Assembly: GCA_040766985.1 (NCBI GenBank)
Contig: JAXGPL010000006.1
Location: 70,667 to 134,666 of the forward strand
Length of the DNA stretch: 64,000 nucleotides
Source: JAXGPL01 sp040766985
GTDB taxonomy: Bacteria > Bacillota > Sulfobacillia > JAUYEG01
Direction: 5' to 3'
A program made the position numbers and the translations under genes. Shown here piece after piece: positions 26,011-34,882 of this stretch. The stretch's first letter is position 1; the number at the start of each line of letters is the position of its first letter. The notes below the pieces were generated by a model that saw only the letters and a program-made list of their open reading frames with translations, did not search any database and was not told where the DNA came from.

Positions 26011-28539
26011 TTGCTTGGAGGGGTCCTTCTGAACCGCGAAGCCGACTACACTCAACTCCGCCTGACGACTTCCCCATCTGACGTGGCCTGTGAGCACACG
26101 GGCGAGCTTACGCCGCTGTCGGGCATCATCGGCCAGGAGCGCGCGGTTCGGGCGCTGCGCTTTGGCCTGGGGATCAGAGCCAGGGGGTTCAACATTTACC
26201 TCGCCGGTGCGCCGGGGACCGGCAGGACGACCGCCGCCACCGACTACCTGAGGACCGCGGCTCGCGCCGAGCCGACTCCGCCGGACTGGGTCTACGTGCA
26301 CAACTTCAAGGATCCGTACCAGCCCAAGGCCCTGCGGCTGTCGCCCGGCAAGGGGCGCCAGTTCGCCGAGGATGTCGGCAAGCTCATCGAGCGGGTCCAA
26401 GCGGAGCTGCCCAAGGCGTTCGAGTCCGCTCCCTACACAGAGCAGCGCGGCGAGATCGCCGAGAAGCTCTCCGACCGCCGCCGTGAGCTGTTGTCTCGCC
26501 TGACGCAGCAGGCAAAGGAACGGGGCATGGCCATTCAGGCGACGCCCGCAGGTTTCGTCATTGTCCCGGTCCGGGACGACAAGCCGCTCACCGACGACGA
26601 AATCGAGGGCATGGACGAGCAGAGCCGGGATGACATGACCCGCCGCCGGGACGAGGTCGAGGCCGAACTGAAGTCCTTTCTCAGCGACATGCGCACCGCC
26701 GAGAAATCCGCCGCCGAAGAGATCAGCAAGCTCGATCGGGAGGTCGCGGTATACGCCATCGGCCACCTGGTCGACGAGACGGTGGCGGAGTACTCGGACA
26801 TTGAGGGCGCCGGCGACTACCTCCGGGCTCTGGAGGAGGATGTCATCGACAAGCAGGCCCTGTTTCGGGGGACCGGCCATTCCGGCGGCGATGAGGAGAG
26901 CCGTCACCGGCAGGAAGCCATGCGCGACGTGTTCGGCCGGGATATGCGGTTTCGCAGGTATGAGGTAAATGTCATTGTCGATAACAGCACGCTGTTGGGA
27001 GCGCCGGTGGTGATCGAGCTCAACCCGACCTTCACCAACCTGTTCGGCAAGATGGAGAAGGAAGCGCAGTTCGGTGCCTTGACCACGGACTTCACGATGA
27101 TCCGCCCCGGCGCTTTGCACCGGGCCAACGGCGGCTACCTGGTGGTGCCGGCCCGCGAGGTCCTGACCAACCTTTTCACCTACGAAACCCTCAAGCTCGC
27201 CGCCCGCTCCAGGGAGATCGCAATTGAGGAGGTCGCGGAGCGCCTCGGGCTGACGACTACGAAGAGCCTGCGCCCCGAGCCTATCCCGCTGGACGTCAAG
27301 TTGGTGATGATCGGAGATTCGTACCTGCACTTTCTGCTCCACGCCTATGACCCGGACTTCGGCGAGCTGTTCAAGGTCAAAGCCGAGTTCGGCACGACGA
27401 TGGACCGCACGGCCGAGAAAACCGCGCAGTATGCCGCCTTTGTCTGTACGCTGTGCGAGAAGGAAGGCCTTCGACACCTCAGGGCGGCCGCGGTCGCGGA
27501 ACTAATCGACCACAGCGCCCGGTTGGCCGGCGACAGGCACAAGCTGACGACGGAGTTCTCCGAGATCGCCGACCTGATCCGCGAGGCCGACTACTGGGCG
27601 GGCATCGAAGGCGCGGACCTGATCGACAGGGGACACGTCGAGAGGGCCATCGACGAGAAGCACTTCCGCTCAAACCTCATCGAGGAGCGCCTCCGCGAAC
27701 TCGTCGCTCAGGGAGTCATCCTTATCCAGACCCGCGGCGAACAGGCGGGCCAGGTCAACGGGCTCTCGGTTTTCAGCCTGGGCGACCTGACGTTCGGGAG
27801 TCCTGCCCGGATCACGGCGACGGTCGGCATCGGGCGGGCAGGCGTGGTCGACATCGAGCGTGAGGCGAGGCTTGGCGGCCCTATCCACACCAAGGGCGTT
27901 CTCATCCTCGGCGGCCTGCTCGCTGAGCGGTACGCCCGCGATATCCCGTTGAGCCTCTCGGCGCGCCTGGTCTTTGAGCAGAACTACGGGATGGTGGAGG
28001 GCGACTCTGCATCTTTGGCGGAAACCTGCGCGCTCCTTTCCGCCCTGAGCGGCGTACCGATCCGGCAGTCGATCGCGGTAACGGGGTCGATCAACCAGAA
28101 GGGCCAGGTCCAACCCATCGGCGGGGTCAATGAGAAGATCGAGGGCTTCTATGCGACGTGCAAGCTCAACAGCGGCGAGAACGGTCCAGACGGTACGCAG
28201 GGCGTTGTCATCCCCGAGAGCAACGTTCGCCACCTGATGCTCCGTCGCGACGTTGTGGAGGCAGCCCGGGAAGGCCGTTTTCACATCTGGCCGGTTTCCA
28301 CGCTGGACGAAGCGCTGGAGATCCTGACCGGGACTCCAGCGGGGCGGCAGGGGACCGACGGATCATACCCCGAGGGCAGCATCAACGCCCGGGTGATGGC
28401 AAGACTTGCCCAGCTGGCCGAAAGGATGATCCGCTTCGGTGCGGGCTCCGGTGCGGCGACGGTCGTACGCACGGAGGCTCCGCCGGGCGAGCCCGAACCG
28501 CAGCCGCCACAGCCGCCGCCGGTGACCAGAGAAGCGTAA
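26011..28539 (+). CDS. Lon-like ATP-dependent protease (AAA_32/peptidase S16, LonB/LonC type)
   Basis: An 842-residue intact frame. The N-terminal AAA part has a Walker A variant GAPGTGRTT near residue 70 and a long coiled-coil insertion (about 150-290). It continues with FGKMEKEAQFGALTTDFTMI, ALHRANGGYLVVPAREVL and DVKLVMIGD. The C-terminal S16 protease domain has catalytic Ser666 (EGDSASLAE) and Lys709 (GGVNEKIEGF), the same 43-residue spacing as in E. coli Lon. It degrades unfolded proteins in the cytoplasm. The annotated TTG at 26011 has no ribosome site; GGAGGGG at 26016 suggests initiation at a CTG near 26029. The last about 40 residues are Pro-rich. Confidence 0.9.
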   Translation: MLGGVLLNREADYTQLRLTTSPSDVACEHTGELTPLSGIIGQERAVRALRFGLGIRARGFNIYLAGAPGTGRTTAATDYLRTAARAEPTPPDWVYVHNFKDPYQPKALRLSPGKGRQFAEDVGKLIERVQAELPKAFESAPYTEQRGEIAEKLSDRRRELLSRLTQQAKERGMAIQATPAGFVIVPVRDDKPLTDDEIEGMDEQSRDDMTRRRDEVEAELKSFLSDMRTAEKSAAEEISKLDREVAVYAIGHLVDETVAEYSDIEGAGDYLRALEEDVIDKQALFRGTGHSGGDEESRHRQEAMRDVFGRDMRFRRYEVNVIVDNSTLLGAPVVIELNPTFTNLFGKMEKEAQFGALTTDFTMIRPGALHRANGGYLVVPAREVLTNLFTYETLKLAARSREIAIEEVAERLGLTTTKSLRPEPIPLDVKLVMIGDSYLHFLLHAYDPDFGELFKVKAEFGTTMDRTAEKTAQYAAFVCTLCEKEGLRHLRAAAVAELIDHSARLAGDRHKLTTEFSEIADLIREADYWAGIEGADLIDRGHVERAIDEKHFRSNLIEERLRELVAQGVILIQTRGEQAGQVNGLSVFSLGDLTFGSPARITATVGIGRAGVVDIEREARLGGPIHTKGVLILGGLLAERYARDIPLSLSARLVFEQNYGMVEGDSASLAETCALLSALSGVPIRQSIAVTGSINQKGQVQPIGGVNEKIEGFYATCKLNSGENGPDGTQGVVIPESNVRHLMLRRDVVEAAREGRFHIWPVSTLDEALEILTGTPAGRQGTDGSYPEGSINARVMARLAQLAERMIRFGAGSGAATVVRTEAPPGEPEPQPPQPPPVTREA

Positions 28540-28584
28540 CCTTCGCGCTCCATGTAGGCGCTTAAGAGCAACGCCCGCGCCGAT

Positions 28585-28615
28585 GCCCGCGCCGATTTCC
28601 GTACTCGGCGCGGGC
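28585..28615 (+). terminator. Intrinsic terminator after Lon-like gene
   Basis: A perfect 11-bp GC stem (GCCCGCGCCGA / TCGGCGCGGGC) with a 9-nt loop is followed by GTTCCTTTGGTTT. The left arm sequence is also present once more just upstream (28573-28584). Confidence 0.85.
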
Positions 28616-28679
28616 GTTCCTTTGGTTTGGGCTCCATCCCAACCTCGGTTACCTCCAGGGGGCTCCCCGCTACTATGCG

Positions 28680-28761
28680 AGTGCTGGCCCACGATTGGGC
28701 AAGACGCTCCAAGGCCTGGTCCGGGTTCCCCGAAGCTCACTGCCAACGGTCGGCCAGCACT
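28680..28761 (+). other. Long imperfect inverted repeat, candidate leader RNA structure
   Basis: The left arm 28680-28701 (AGTGCTGGCCCACGATTGGGCA) matches the complement of 28741-28761 at about 17 of 21 positions, including a 10-bp perfect block AGTGCTGGCC/GGCCAGCACT. The 39-nt loop has its own small hairpin (CGGGTTCCCCG). It lies about 30 bp before the ribosome site of the first Cys-rich gene. It matches no riboswitch I know. Confidence 0.6.
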
Positions 28762-28801
28762 GCTGTTCAGTCTATTCGGCGAATGGGGAGGGGGTGAGTT
28801 G

Positions 28802-29065
28802 ATGGAGAAAGCGGAGGTCCAGACCATTCTGGAGCTTGCCAAGCAGATGTTTATGGAGGATGCCCCGAAGGCGGCTGCTGCCGCGCCCGAGGCTAATACC
28901 GCGAAGTGCCCCGGCAACACCGTTCACCGGTGCCCCCCTGACAACGGCTGTGCCGTGCCTTTGCTGGCCCTGTACTTTGTGTTCTCGGATTGCGTCGTGA
29001 TCAATAATGGCGCCTGCCCGCAGTGGGATTTCTGCGGCAACGCGGTTGCCTGCGCCCGGAAGTAG
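28802..29065 (+). CDS. Cys-rich small protein 1 (CAVP-core family)
   Basis: ATG at 28802 directly behind GGGGAGGGGGTGAG gives 87 residues: a helical acidic leader (MEKAEVQTILELAKQMFMED), an Ala/Pro spacer, then a Cys-rich tail with seven cysteines. The core DNGCAVPLLALYFVFSDCVV is related to a core in the next small gene. No signal peptide is seen. The leader-plus-Cys-core layout is like RiPP precursors, or a small metal-binding protein. No maturation enzyme is adjacent, so no function is assigned. Confidence 0.7.
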   Translation: MEKAEVQTILELAKQMFMEDAPKAAAAAPEANTAKCPGNTVHRCPPDNGCAVPLLALYFVFSDCVVINNGACPQWDFCGNAVACARK

Positions 29066-29149
29066 TGGACTGCCCGGACTGGAGCCCGGTCGGGTGCGCT
29101 GCCGTCGCACTCCGACCGCCCGGAGCCCATGTAGTGAGGAGGGATTAAG

Positions 29150-29443
29150 CTGAGATCCAAAGATATCGTGATCGGTGGTTCTGACCAGGCCAATGCCGAA
29201 CGGCCCTCATTTGAATACGGGGAACGCGAACTCGCGCACGATTGCAGGTGCAAAGACAACTGTGCCGTGCCGCAGAAGGTCATCTACATCATCTTCACCG
29301 ACAAGACCTGCATCGACAAGCTTTGCGTGTCGAAGACATGTGGGCTGACCAAAGCCGAAGCGAGGATGCTCTGGAAGCTCTGGTGGCGGTGGAAACAAGG
29401 CTGCCGGCAGGGCGACGGTCGCTTCGACTGGCGCCGCGGCTAA
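29150..29443 (+). CDS. Cys-rich small protein 2 (CAVP-core family)
   Basis: GAGGAGGGATTAAG precedes an in-frame CTG at 29150 (97 residues); a GTG at 29168 in the same frame is the alternative. The leader is acidic (NAERPSFEYGERELAHD). It is followed by CRCKDNCAVPQKVIYIIFTD and three further Cys (KTCIDKLCVSKTC), then a basic Trp-rich tail (KLWWRWKQGCRQGDGRF). The DNCAVP....Y.IF.D core is shared with protein 1 encoded 84 bp upstream, so the pair arose by tandem duplication. Function unknown. Confidence 0.65.
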   Translation: MRSKDIVIGGSDQANAERPSFEYGERELAHDCRCKDNCAVPQKVIYIIFTDKTCIDKLCVSKTCGLTKAEARMLWKLWWRWKQGCRQGDGRFDWRRG

Positions 29444-29542
29444 GAGCCACGACCCGGTGTGGCGGCAGAACGGAGGGCCGCTGACGGCGGCCTCGGGCTG
29501 CCGCTCCGGTGTTGGGGACATGCCCTCGCCGACCCCGTCCCA

Positions 29543-31330
29543 CTACCGCGGCACGACCAACTCGCATAGGGCTCCCGCTACTTCACCCCGCGTCATCGTC
29601 AGGCACCTCGCTTCCAACTCACCGGCGGTGCTCCTGCGCAACCCAAATTGGCGCCGCGCGGCCTCGATCCACGCTGCCGCCTCGGCCGGCGATACCGGGT
29701 CGTCAGGAGCGAAGTCCAGTCCGCAGGCGCGCAGGATTCCGCACACGGCGAGGTACTGAACGGGGAAGAACGCCGGGTGGCCGATCGGCACATCGCAGAA
29801 CCAGTAAAGCGGCACTCCGGACGACAGGAGAAGCCGCTGCAGGCGTCTGAGTAATCCCAGGTCAAGTGCTACGTCCACCGTCCCGCAGCCGATCTTGCCG
29901 GCCATGGCGCATAGAGCCCCGGCGGCCTCGCCGATGTTCCACTCCACGGGCTGGAACCGGTACGCTCCGTTGGCAATGTGCGTGGTGGAGATGGTCTTGC
30001 CGCCGGCCACGAAGTTGGCGATGTCGGCGGCCACCATTGCGGACAGCGGAATCTGGTATCTCAGGACGCGCTGCCCGGAACCCCGCCGCGACGTGGTGTG
30101 AGCGCACCGGTGAATGTCGATGTACGGATACCAGCCGATGCCCACCGTATCGGGGTGCATCCTTGCCCGGACGCCGCAGTTGTACCCGGCCGCCACGTCC
30201 TGCTCGCGGATCGTGTCCAGGCCGTAAAGCCGCCTCGCTTCGCGGATGTGGGGTTCCTCAGCCAGCCCGTCGGGGCTGCCCATGACATCGGCGCGGAGCT
30301 TAAGTTCGGGATAGCCTTTGCCCTTGCCGTCGTCGCGCGGCGCCTCCGTCTGCAGCCAATAGAGAAAGCTGAGTGCCAGCTGTTTGGCACGCTGCTTGTG
30401 TCGCAGGATGCCTTCGGTGGGTTGGCCGATCAAGGTTTCATCGTGGTAGTCGGTGCTCGCGGAGCTGACCAGGGAGAGGTCGCCGGCGAATTCCGGGCTC
30501 GCGAAGTGCCCCGCGTAAATGATCCGCCGCCAGTTCAGGAACGATCGGCTGCCCCGCCCGTGCGCGAACATGGTCCGCCCGCCCAGGGTGAACGGGTGCG
30601 TACGCCGGAGTTCATCATAGAGCTCAGGCTTGGGGATGACGTGTTGTTCGCCGGGGCGGAACTCCACCGCGAAGGTGTATGTGAACGACTGGGTGGCTCG
30701 GGGGTCCGGTACGGCCGGCGCGCTGGGCTCACCGGTTTCGGCAAAGCAGTCGGTACCCACCCGGTAGGCTATTCCCGCCAGCGGCATCAGCTCGCCCGTC
30801 TCCGTGGCGTCGATCACGTATCGGGGCCGGATGCGAGTGGACTTGCCGGTCGCCGCCGTCTCCACGACGACCTCGGAAACCCGTTCGCCGTCGCGCTTGG
30901 CGGCGCAAAGGGTGGTACCGAGCAGTACCCTGAGCCTCCCTGATCGTCGCGCCGGTTCGACCATCCGCTCAAGCGCCGCCACTCCCGCCTTCGGTTCAAA
31001 TGCCAGGGGGGTCTGCCGCCGCGGGGAGCCGGGGTTGGGCAAGCGGTCGTCCAGCCGCAGTATGAGCTTGAGGTGAGGGCGGTAGTATTCCTTGATCTGC
31101 CGCCGCAACTCGTAGTACAGCGCTGTGCCGCCGAACTGATCAATGAAGGCGTGCTCCTCGAGTACCGAGACCCCTTGGGAGGTCATCGCGCCGCCGAGCA
31201 CGGACGCCGGCTCGACGAGGGTGACGTCGCATCCCATTGCCGTGGCCTTTAGCGCTGCGGCTACCCCTCCAAGTCCGCCCCCGGCGACGAGCAACGTGCA
31301 ATCAGCCTGGGCTGACGGGGTGGTCACCAT
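29543..31330 (-). CDS. FAD-dependent oxidoreductase (FAD_oxidored family) with SLH-like tail
   Basis: The conserved part starts at the ATG at 31330 (595 residues); the frame is open to a GTG at 31426, but that codon overlaps an AGGAGG. The N-terminal Rossmann motif is CTLLVAGGGLGGVAAALKA. It is followed by VLGGAMTSQGVSVLEEHAFI and YVIDATETGELMPLAG, typical of the PF12831-type FAD oxidoreductases. A conserved middle region reads HPDTVGIGWYPYIDIHRCAH. The last about 70 residues (ACGLDFAPDDPVSPAEAAAW, then LTMTRGEVAGALCEL) look like a degenerate SLH motif. No signal peptide is evident. Substrate unknown. Confidence 0.8.
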   Translation of the reverse strand: MVTTPSAQADCTLLVAGGGLGGVAAALKATAMGCDVTLVEPASVLGGAMTSQGVSVLEEHAFIDQFGGTALYYELRRQIKEYYRPHLKLILRLDDRLPNPGSPRRQTPLAFEPKAGVAALERMVEPARRSGRLRVLLGTTLCAAKRDGERVSEVVVETAATGKSTRIRPRYVIDATETGELMPLAGIAYRVGTDCFAETGEPSAPAVPDPRATQSFTYTFAVEFRPGEQHVIPKPELYDELRRTHPFTLGGRTMFAHGRGSRSFLNWRRIIYAGHFASPEFAGDLSLVSSASTDYHDETLIGQPTEGILRHKQRAKQLALSFLYWLQTEAPRDDGKGKGYPELKLRADVMGSPDGLAEEPHIREARRLYGLDTIREQDVAAGYNCGVRARMHPDTVGIGWYPYIDIHRCAHTTSRRGSGQRVLRYQIPLSAMVAADIANFVAGGKTISTTHIANGAYRFQPVEWNIGEAAGALCAMAGKIGCGTVDVALDLGLLRRLQRLLLSSGVPLYWFCDVPIGHPAFFPVQYLAVCGILRACGLDFAPDDPVSPAEAAAWIEAARRQFGLRRSTAGELEARCLTMTRGEVAGALCELVVPR

Positions 31331-31557
31331 GGACCGGCCGCCGCGCCCGCCGTATTGGGTTTTACGCACCTCAACCGTTTCCTGGCTCTTGCCTGCGGCC
31401 CCGTGCTCGGCGTAGACGCATAGCACCTCCTAAGCGTGTCTTGCGAAGGCATGATACTCGCCCGCCCGAGGGGCCGAAACGCAGACGGCCTGGTGAGGCG
31501 GTGCACCAGGGCCGGTACGCGGCGCGGAGCTAGGTGGGCCGGCTGAGGGCCACCGTC

Positions 31558-32135
31558 TTATCCCTTAAACTTGGCGAATGCACTCGCGGCCTCCCGCATC
31601 TGCGCGGGGACGTCGACCCCGAAGGGGCACCGCTCCATGCACTCGCCGCAGCCCGTGCATAGGCCGGGCTTGTCGGCCAGGGCTCGGGCGACATCAGGAG
31701 CGTAACTGAGGCCCCAGCCGAGCCCGCGAAAGGCGCTCATCACATCGCCGATCGGGATTTCCATGGGGCAGGGAGGCAGTGGTTGCAGAAGGTGATGTTG
31801 AGGATATCTGCGTGGTCGGTCCCAAGGCGCCGGAGCCAGCTTCGACGTAGGCCTCGCATTCGGCGGGTTCCCTTGACGAACTCCACTGTCCCTCGCTGAC
31901 AATGCCGCCGAGGTGACACGTCAATACAGCCTGGTCCCGCCGTCCCTTGAACGCAGCACCCATGTTGTCCCGGTAGTCCGGCATGGGCATCAACACGTCA
32001 AAGTAGTTGGCTCCGCGGTCCAGGGCCTCGCTGATCGTGTCGATCACTGTCTGACGGCCTTGACGCAGATACTCCGTTCCAAGGCCGATCAGGCCGACCT
32101 TCCAGCCGGTCCGGCCCAGGGTCCTTCTGGGCATC
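31558..32135 (-). pseudogene. Aldo-keto reductase with 4Fe-4S tail, missing central part
   Basis: ATG at 32135 behind GGCGGAG opens MPRRTLGRTGWKVGLIGLGT, a classic AKR start, then ALDRGANYFDVLMPMPDYRD. Near 31845 the frame slips to LRRLGTDHADILNITFCNHC. Here HADIL, which normally begins the barrel core, is joined directly to the C-terminal FCNHCLPCP block. A second slip near 31762 leads to MEIPIGDVMSAF and the ferredoxin motif CTGCGECMERCPFGVDVPAQ. Roughly 120 residues of barrel are absent compared with the family, so this copy cannot be functional as assembled. Confidence 0.72.
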
Positions 32136-32226
32136 TCCGCCACTATCGATTCGCCTCCTTCAGTCCCCGCAATGCGGGGCGACATCCTGAATCCGGGAAA
32201 CCTGAATTTGCAAGAACCGTGCCGTG

Positions 32227-32268
32227 GCCTCCGCCGGCAGTAGCCTCCGCCGGCAGTAGCCTCCGCCG
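32227..32268 (+). repeat. Short tandem repeat, 16-bp unit
   Basis: GCCTCCGCCGGCAGTA occurs twice in tandem (32227-32242, 32243-32258) and is followed by a partial third copy GCCTCCGCCG. It lies in the divergent gap between the AKR remnant and the ABC operon. Confidence 0.9.
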
Positions 32269-32349
32269 TGTCGAGGGGGAAGGAACGCCGCCGATATCGT
32301 CCAATCAATAACAGGTCATCGGAAAATAGTTGTCTTAGGAGTTGGAAAA

Positions 32350-33150
32350 ATGCCGGTCATCGAAGCGGTTGATCTCCGCAAAAGCTACGGTTCGCTCAAG
32401 GCGGTCGACGGCGTAAGCATCGCAGTCAGAGCCGGGCGAGCTATTCTGTTTTCTGGGCCCCAACGGCGCGAGACCACGACAATCAAGATGCTGATCGGCC
32501 TGATCAAGCCGATGGGCGGCCGGGTCCGCATCGATGGCCTGGATGTTCGGGTCGAACCGGTCAAGGCCAAGAGCAGGATCGGGTACGTCCCGATGCGGCG
32601 AACCCTCTACGATCGGCTCACTGCCAGGGAGTTTCTCGGCTTTGTCGCTGACATCTTCCGCCTGGGCAGGCAGGAACGTGCCGTGCGGATCGATTCCCTT
32701 CTCGAGCGGTTCGAGCTTACCGGCGACGCCGACCAGATGCTCGGTGGCTTCTCGCGTGGCATGCGCCAGAAGGTCACGATTGCTGCGGCGCTGCTTCACG
32801 ATCCCAAGGCAATCTTCCTCGACGAGCCGACCGTGGGGCTCGACCCCAAGAGCGCCCGCACCCTCAAGGATCTGCTCCGGGGGTCGTGCGATCGCGGAGC
32901 CGCGGTATTCATGTCGACCCATATCCTCGAAGTGGCCGAGACCATGGCCGACCGCGTTGGGATCATCCAAAAGGGCCAGATGCGTTTCCAGGGTACTGTG
33001 GCCGAACTTCGCGAGTACGAGCACGGACCGGAGTCCGCGTCGCTTGAGGAGTTGTTCCTCCTGCTTACAGAAACCGGCAACGCCGTCGCCGGCCAGCCGG
33101 CCGCGGGGAGCGGCGGCCGCGGGCGGCCCGGCAGCCGGGAACGGAGCTGA
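32350..33150 (+). CDS. ABC transporter ATP-binding protein; Walker A disrupted
   Basis: ATG behind AGGAG. A 266-residue ABC-2-type ATPase with an intact signature (GFSRGMRQKVTIAAAL), Walker B (AIFLDEPTVGLDPKS) and H-loop (MSTHILEVAE). The Walker A site reads FSGPQRRETTT where GPNGAGKTTT is expected. A neighbouring frame supplies FLGPNGA, so a compensated pair of indels removes the essential Lys. A similar compensated slip turns the usual VPDxxNLYDRL into VPMRRTLYDRL. The gene is 2 bp from its permease. Export of an unknown substrate is likely if the site is really intact. Confidence 0.85.
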   Translation: MPVIEAVDLRKSYGSLKAVDGVSIAVRAGRAILFSGPQRRETTTIKMLIGLIKPMGGRVRIDGLDVRVEPVKAKSRIGYVPMRRTLYDRLTAREFLGFVADIFRLGRQERAVRIDSLLERFELTGDADQMLGGFSRGMRQKVTIAAALLHDPKAIFLDEPTVGLDPKSARTLKDLLRGSCDRGAAVFMSTHILEVAETMADRVGIIQKGQMRFQGTVAELREYEHGPESASLEELFLLLTETGNAVAGQPAAGSGGRGRPGSRERS

Positions 33151-33152
33151 CG

Positions 33153-34856
33153 ATGCGCGACTTTTGGCTTGTACTGCGGGCGCACGTGGGCGTCTCGTGG
33201 CGGAGGCTCGGAAGGGGTGGCCGGGCTGCGGGGCTGCTGCTTCTCGGCATCGGGTTGGTGGTCGGCTTCGCGGCGCTGCTGGCCCGGGGCACGGTCGTTA
33301 TGCTGCGGGGCCTGCACGATGTCCTTGCGGGCTACCCGGAGCTCGTCCCCGCCGTCGAAGGCAACCTGCTCTTGATGTGGTCCCTGTTTGTCGTCGCCAT
33401 CGTGCTCAGTAACGCTTTGCACACCACCTATGCGACGCTTTATGGGTCCGATGACACCGGATTTCTTCTGGCGACGCCGCTCAGCACCAGGTCGGTGTTC
33501 GCGGCGCGCCTGACTGCCAGCATGGCCGGGTACGTCGCCGTCGCGGTGCCCACCTTCGGGCCGTTCGTCGCCTATGGCATGGCTTACGGCGCCGGCGCCC
33601 GGTACTACGTGACCGCGGCGCTGGCGTATTTCGGGTTTCTGGCTTTGATGGTCGCCGTGGCGGCGCTGTTTATCACGCTGGTCATGGCCTTCGTGCCGGG
33701 CGCCCGGCTGAAGCAGTGGTTGATGACCCTGGGTCTCCTGATCGGCTTGGCCATCGTCTTCGGTACGCAGTATGTGGCGGCGGGCGTGGATCGGCAAGGC
33801 GGGGTAGTGGCGCTGTTGCAGCGGATCGGCGGGTTCAATCTTGGCGGCATCCCCGTGCTTCCGCACGTGTGGCTGGCCCGGGCAACGCAGGCGGCAGTCG
33901 CAGGCGGTGGGCTGAACTATGTCCTTGCGCTTCTAGGTCTCACGGCCCTCGCCGGTTTTGTGCTCGTGAACTACGCTTCACGCGTGTACACGGTTGGCTG
34001 GGCCGGTGGGCAGGAAGCCCAGCGCCGTCGCGTGCGGGCGCCACGACGGCGCAGCACAACCACTGCGGCCGCCAAGGGAAGATCGCCCCTGGCTTCGCCC
34101 TTCTGGGGGCTCGCCCGCAAGGACTTCCTGGCCAGCGCCAGGACACCGGTGTTGTGGTACCTGTTGCTTGTGGGCGCTGTGGTGGTTGCATTCCAGATCA
34201 TCAACATGGTGCGGGCAAGATCGGGGCAGCCGGTGGACGAGGGCGTCAGGTTGTTGTTGTTGGGGTTCGTTCTGGGCGGTGCGAGCTTCTCGGGGTCTGT
34301 CCTTGCAGGGTCGGCGTTCAGCCGCGAAGGCGGCAACTTCGGGCTGGTGCAGTCGTGGCCGGTCCCGGCGACCACGGTGTTCCTCGGCAAGGTTGCCGCC
34401 GCGTTGCCTGTGCCGTTGGCAGCCAGCGTCGCGGGGCTGCTTGCTGTGTCACGGTTCACACCGGTGGCCTTCGCTCCGCTCTGGCGGTACCTGCCGGTTG
34501 TGGTCTTAAGCATTCTCTCAGTGCTGTCGCTGATGGCCTTGCTGGACACGTTCTTTCCCGATTTCTCCTACGAGAAGGGGTTCGAGCCAGGCAGCCGCGG
34601 CTCGGGGACGACTGTGATCAAGACGCTAGTGTCCGTCTACGGTGGGATCGGCATCATCGTACTGATGATGGCGACCCTCAGCTTCGGCTTCACTTACGGG
34701 AGGTTCGGCTGGGCACAGTCGTTAACCCAGGGTCAAGCCGGTGCTTTGGCCTACGCGCTATTCGTGGCGGAGGCAGCTCTGTTTACGGTCGGCGCGGTGG
34801 CGCTGGGGTCGCGTCGGCTGGCCGCGCTCGCTCAGCGTGATGTGAGGCGGAGATAG
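33153..34856 (+). CDS. ABC transporter permease (ABC-2-like, two fused halves)
   Basis: A 567-residue very hydrophobic protein with about 12 membrane helices in two blocks of six, linked near residue 285-310 by a basic cytoplasmic stretch (RRRVRAPRRRSTTTAAAKGR). The segment GSDDTGFLLATPLSTRSVF is typical of the putative ABC-2-type permease family paired with a single ATPase. It follows the ATPase gene directly and surely forms a two-component exporter with it. The substrate cannot be predicted. Confidence 0.82.
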   Translation: MRDFWLVLRAHVGVSWRRLGRGGRAAGLLLLGIGLVVGFAALLARGTVVMLRGLHDVLAGYPELVPAVEGNLLLMWSLFVVAIVLSNALHTTYATLYGSDDTGFLLATPLSTRSVFAARLTASMAGYVAVAVPTFGPFVAYGMAYGAGARYYVTAALAYFGFLALMVAVAALFITLVMAFVPGARLKQWLMTLGLLIGLAIVFGTQYVAAGVDRQGGVVALLQRIGGFNLGGIPVLPHVWLARATQAAVAGGGLNYVLALLGLTALAGFVLVNYASRVYTVGWAGGQEAQRRRVRAPRRRSTTTAAAKGRSPLASPFWGLARKDFLASARTPVLWYLLLVGAVVVAFQIINMVRARSGQPVDEGVRLLLLGFVLGGASFSGSVLAGSAFSREGGNFGLVQSWPVPATTVFLGKVAAALPVPLAASVAGLLAVSRFTPVAFAPLWRYLPVVVLSILSVLSLMALLDTFFPDFSYEKGFEPGSRGSGTTVIKTLVSVYGGIGIIVLMMATLSFGFTYGRFGWAQSLTQGQAGALAYALFVAEAALFTVGAVALGSRRLAALAQRDVRRR

Positions 34857-34882
34857 ACATGGCAGGTGGTTTCACGGGTCGG

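Noticed and set aside
25765..27477. 570-codon minus-strand frame opposite the Lon-like gene
   Set aside because: It is fully antisense to conserved Lon-like coding sequence and its protein has no recognisable domain.
28583..28801. N-terminal extension of Cys-rich protein 1 to 28583
   Set aside because: It would begin inside the Lon terminator hairpin; the ATG at 28802 has a near-perfect ribosome site.
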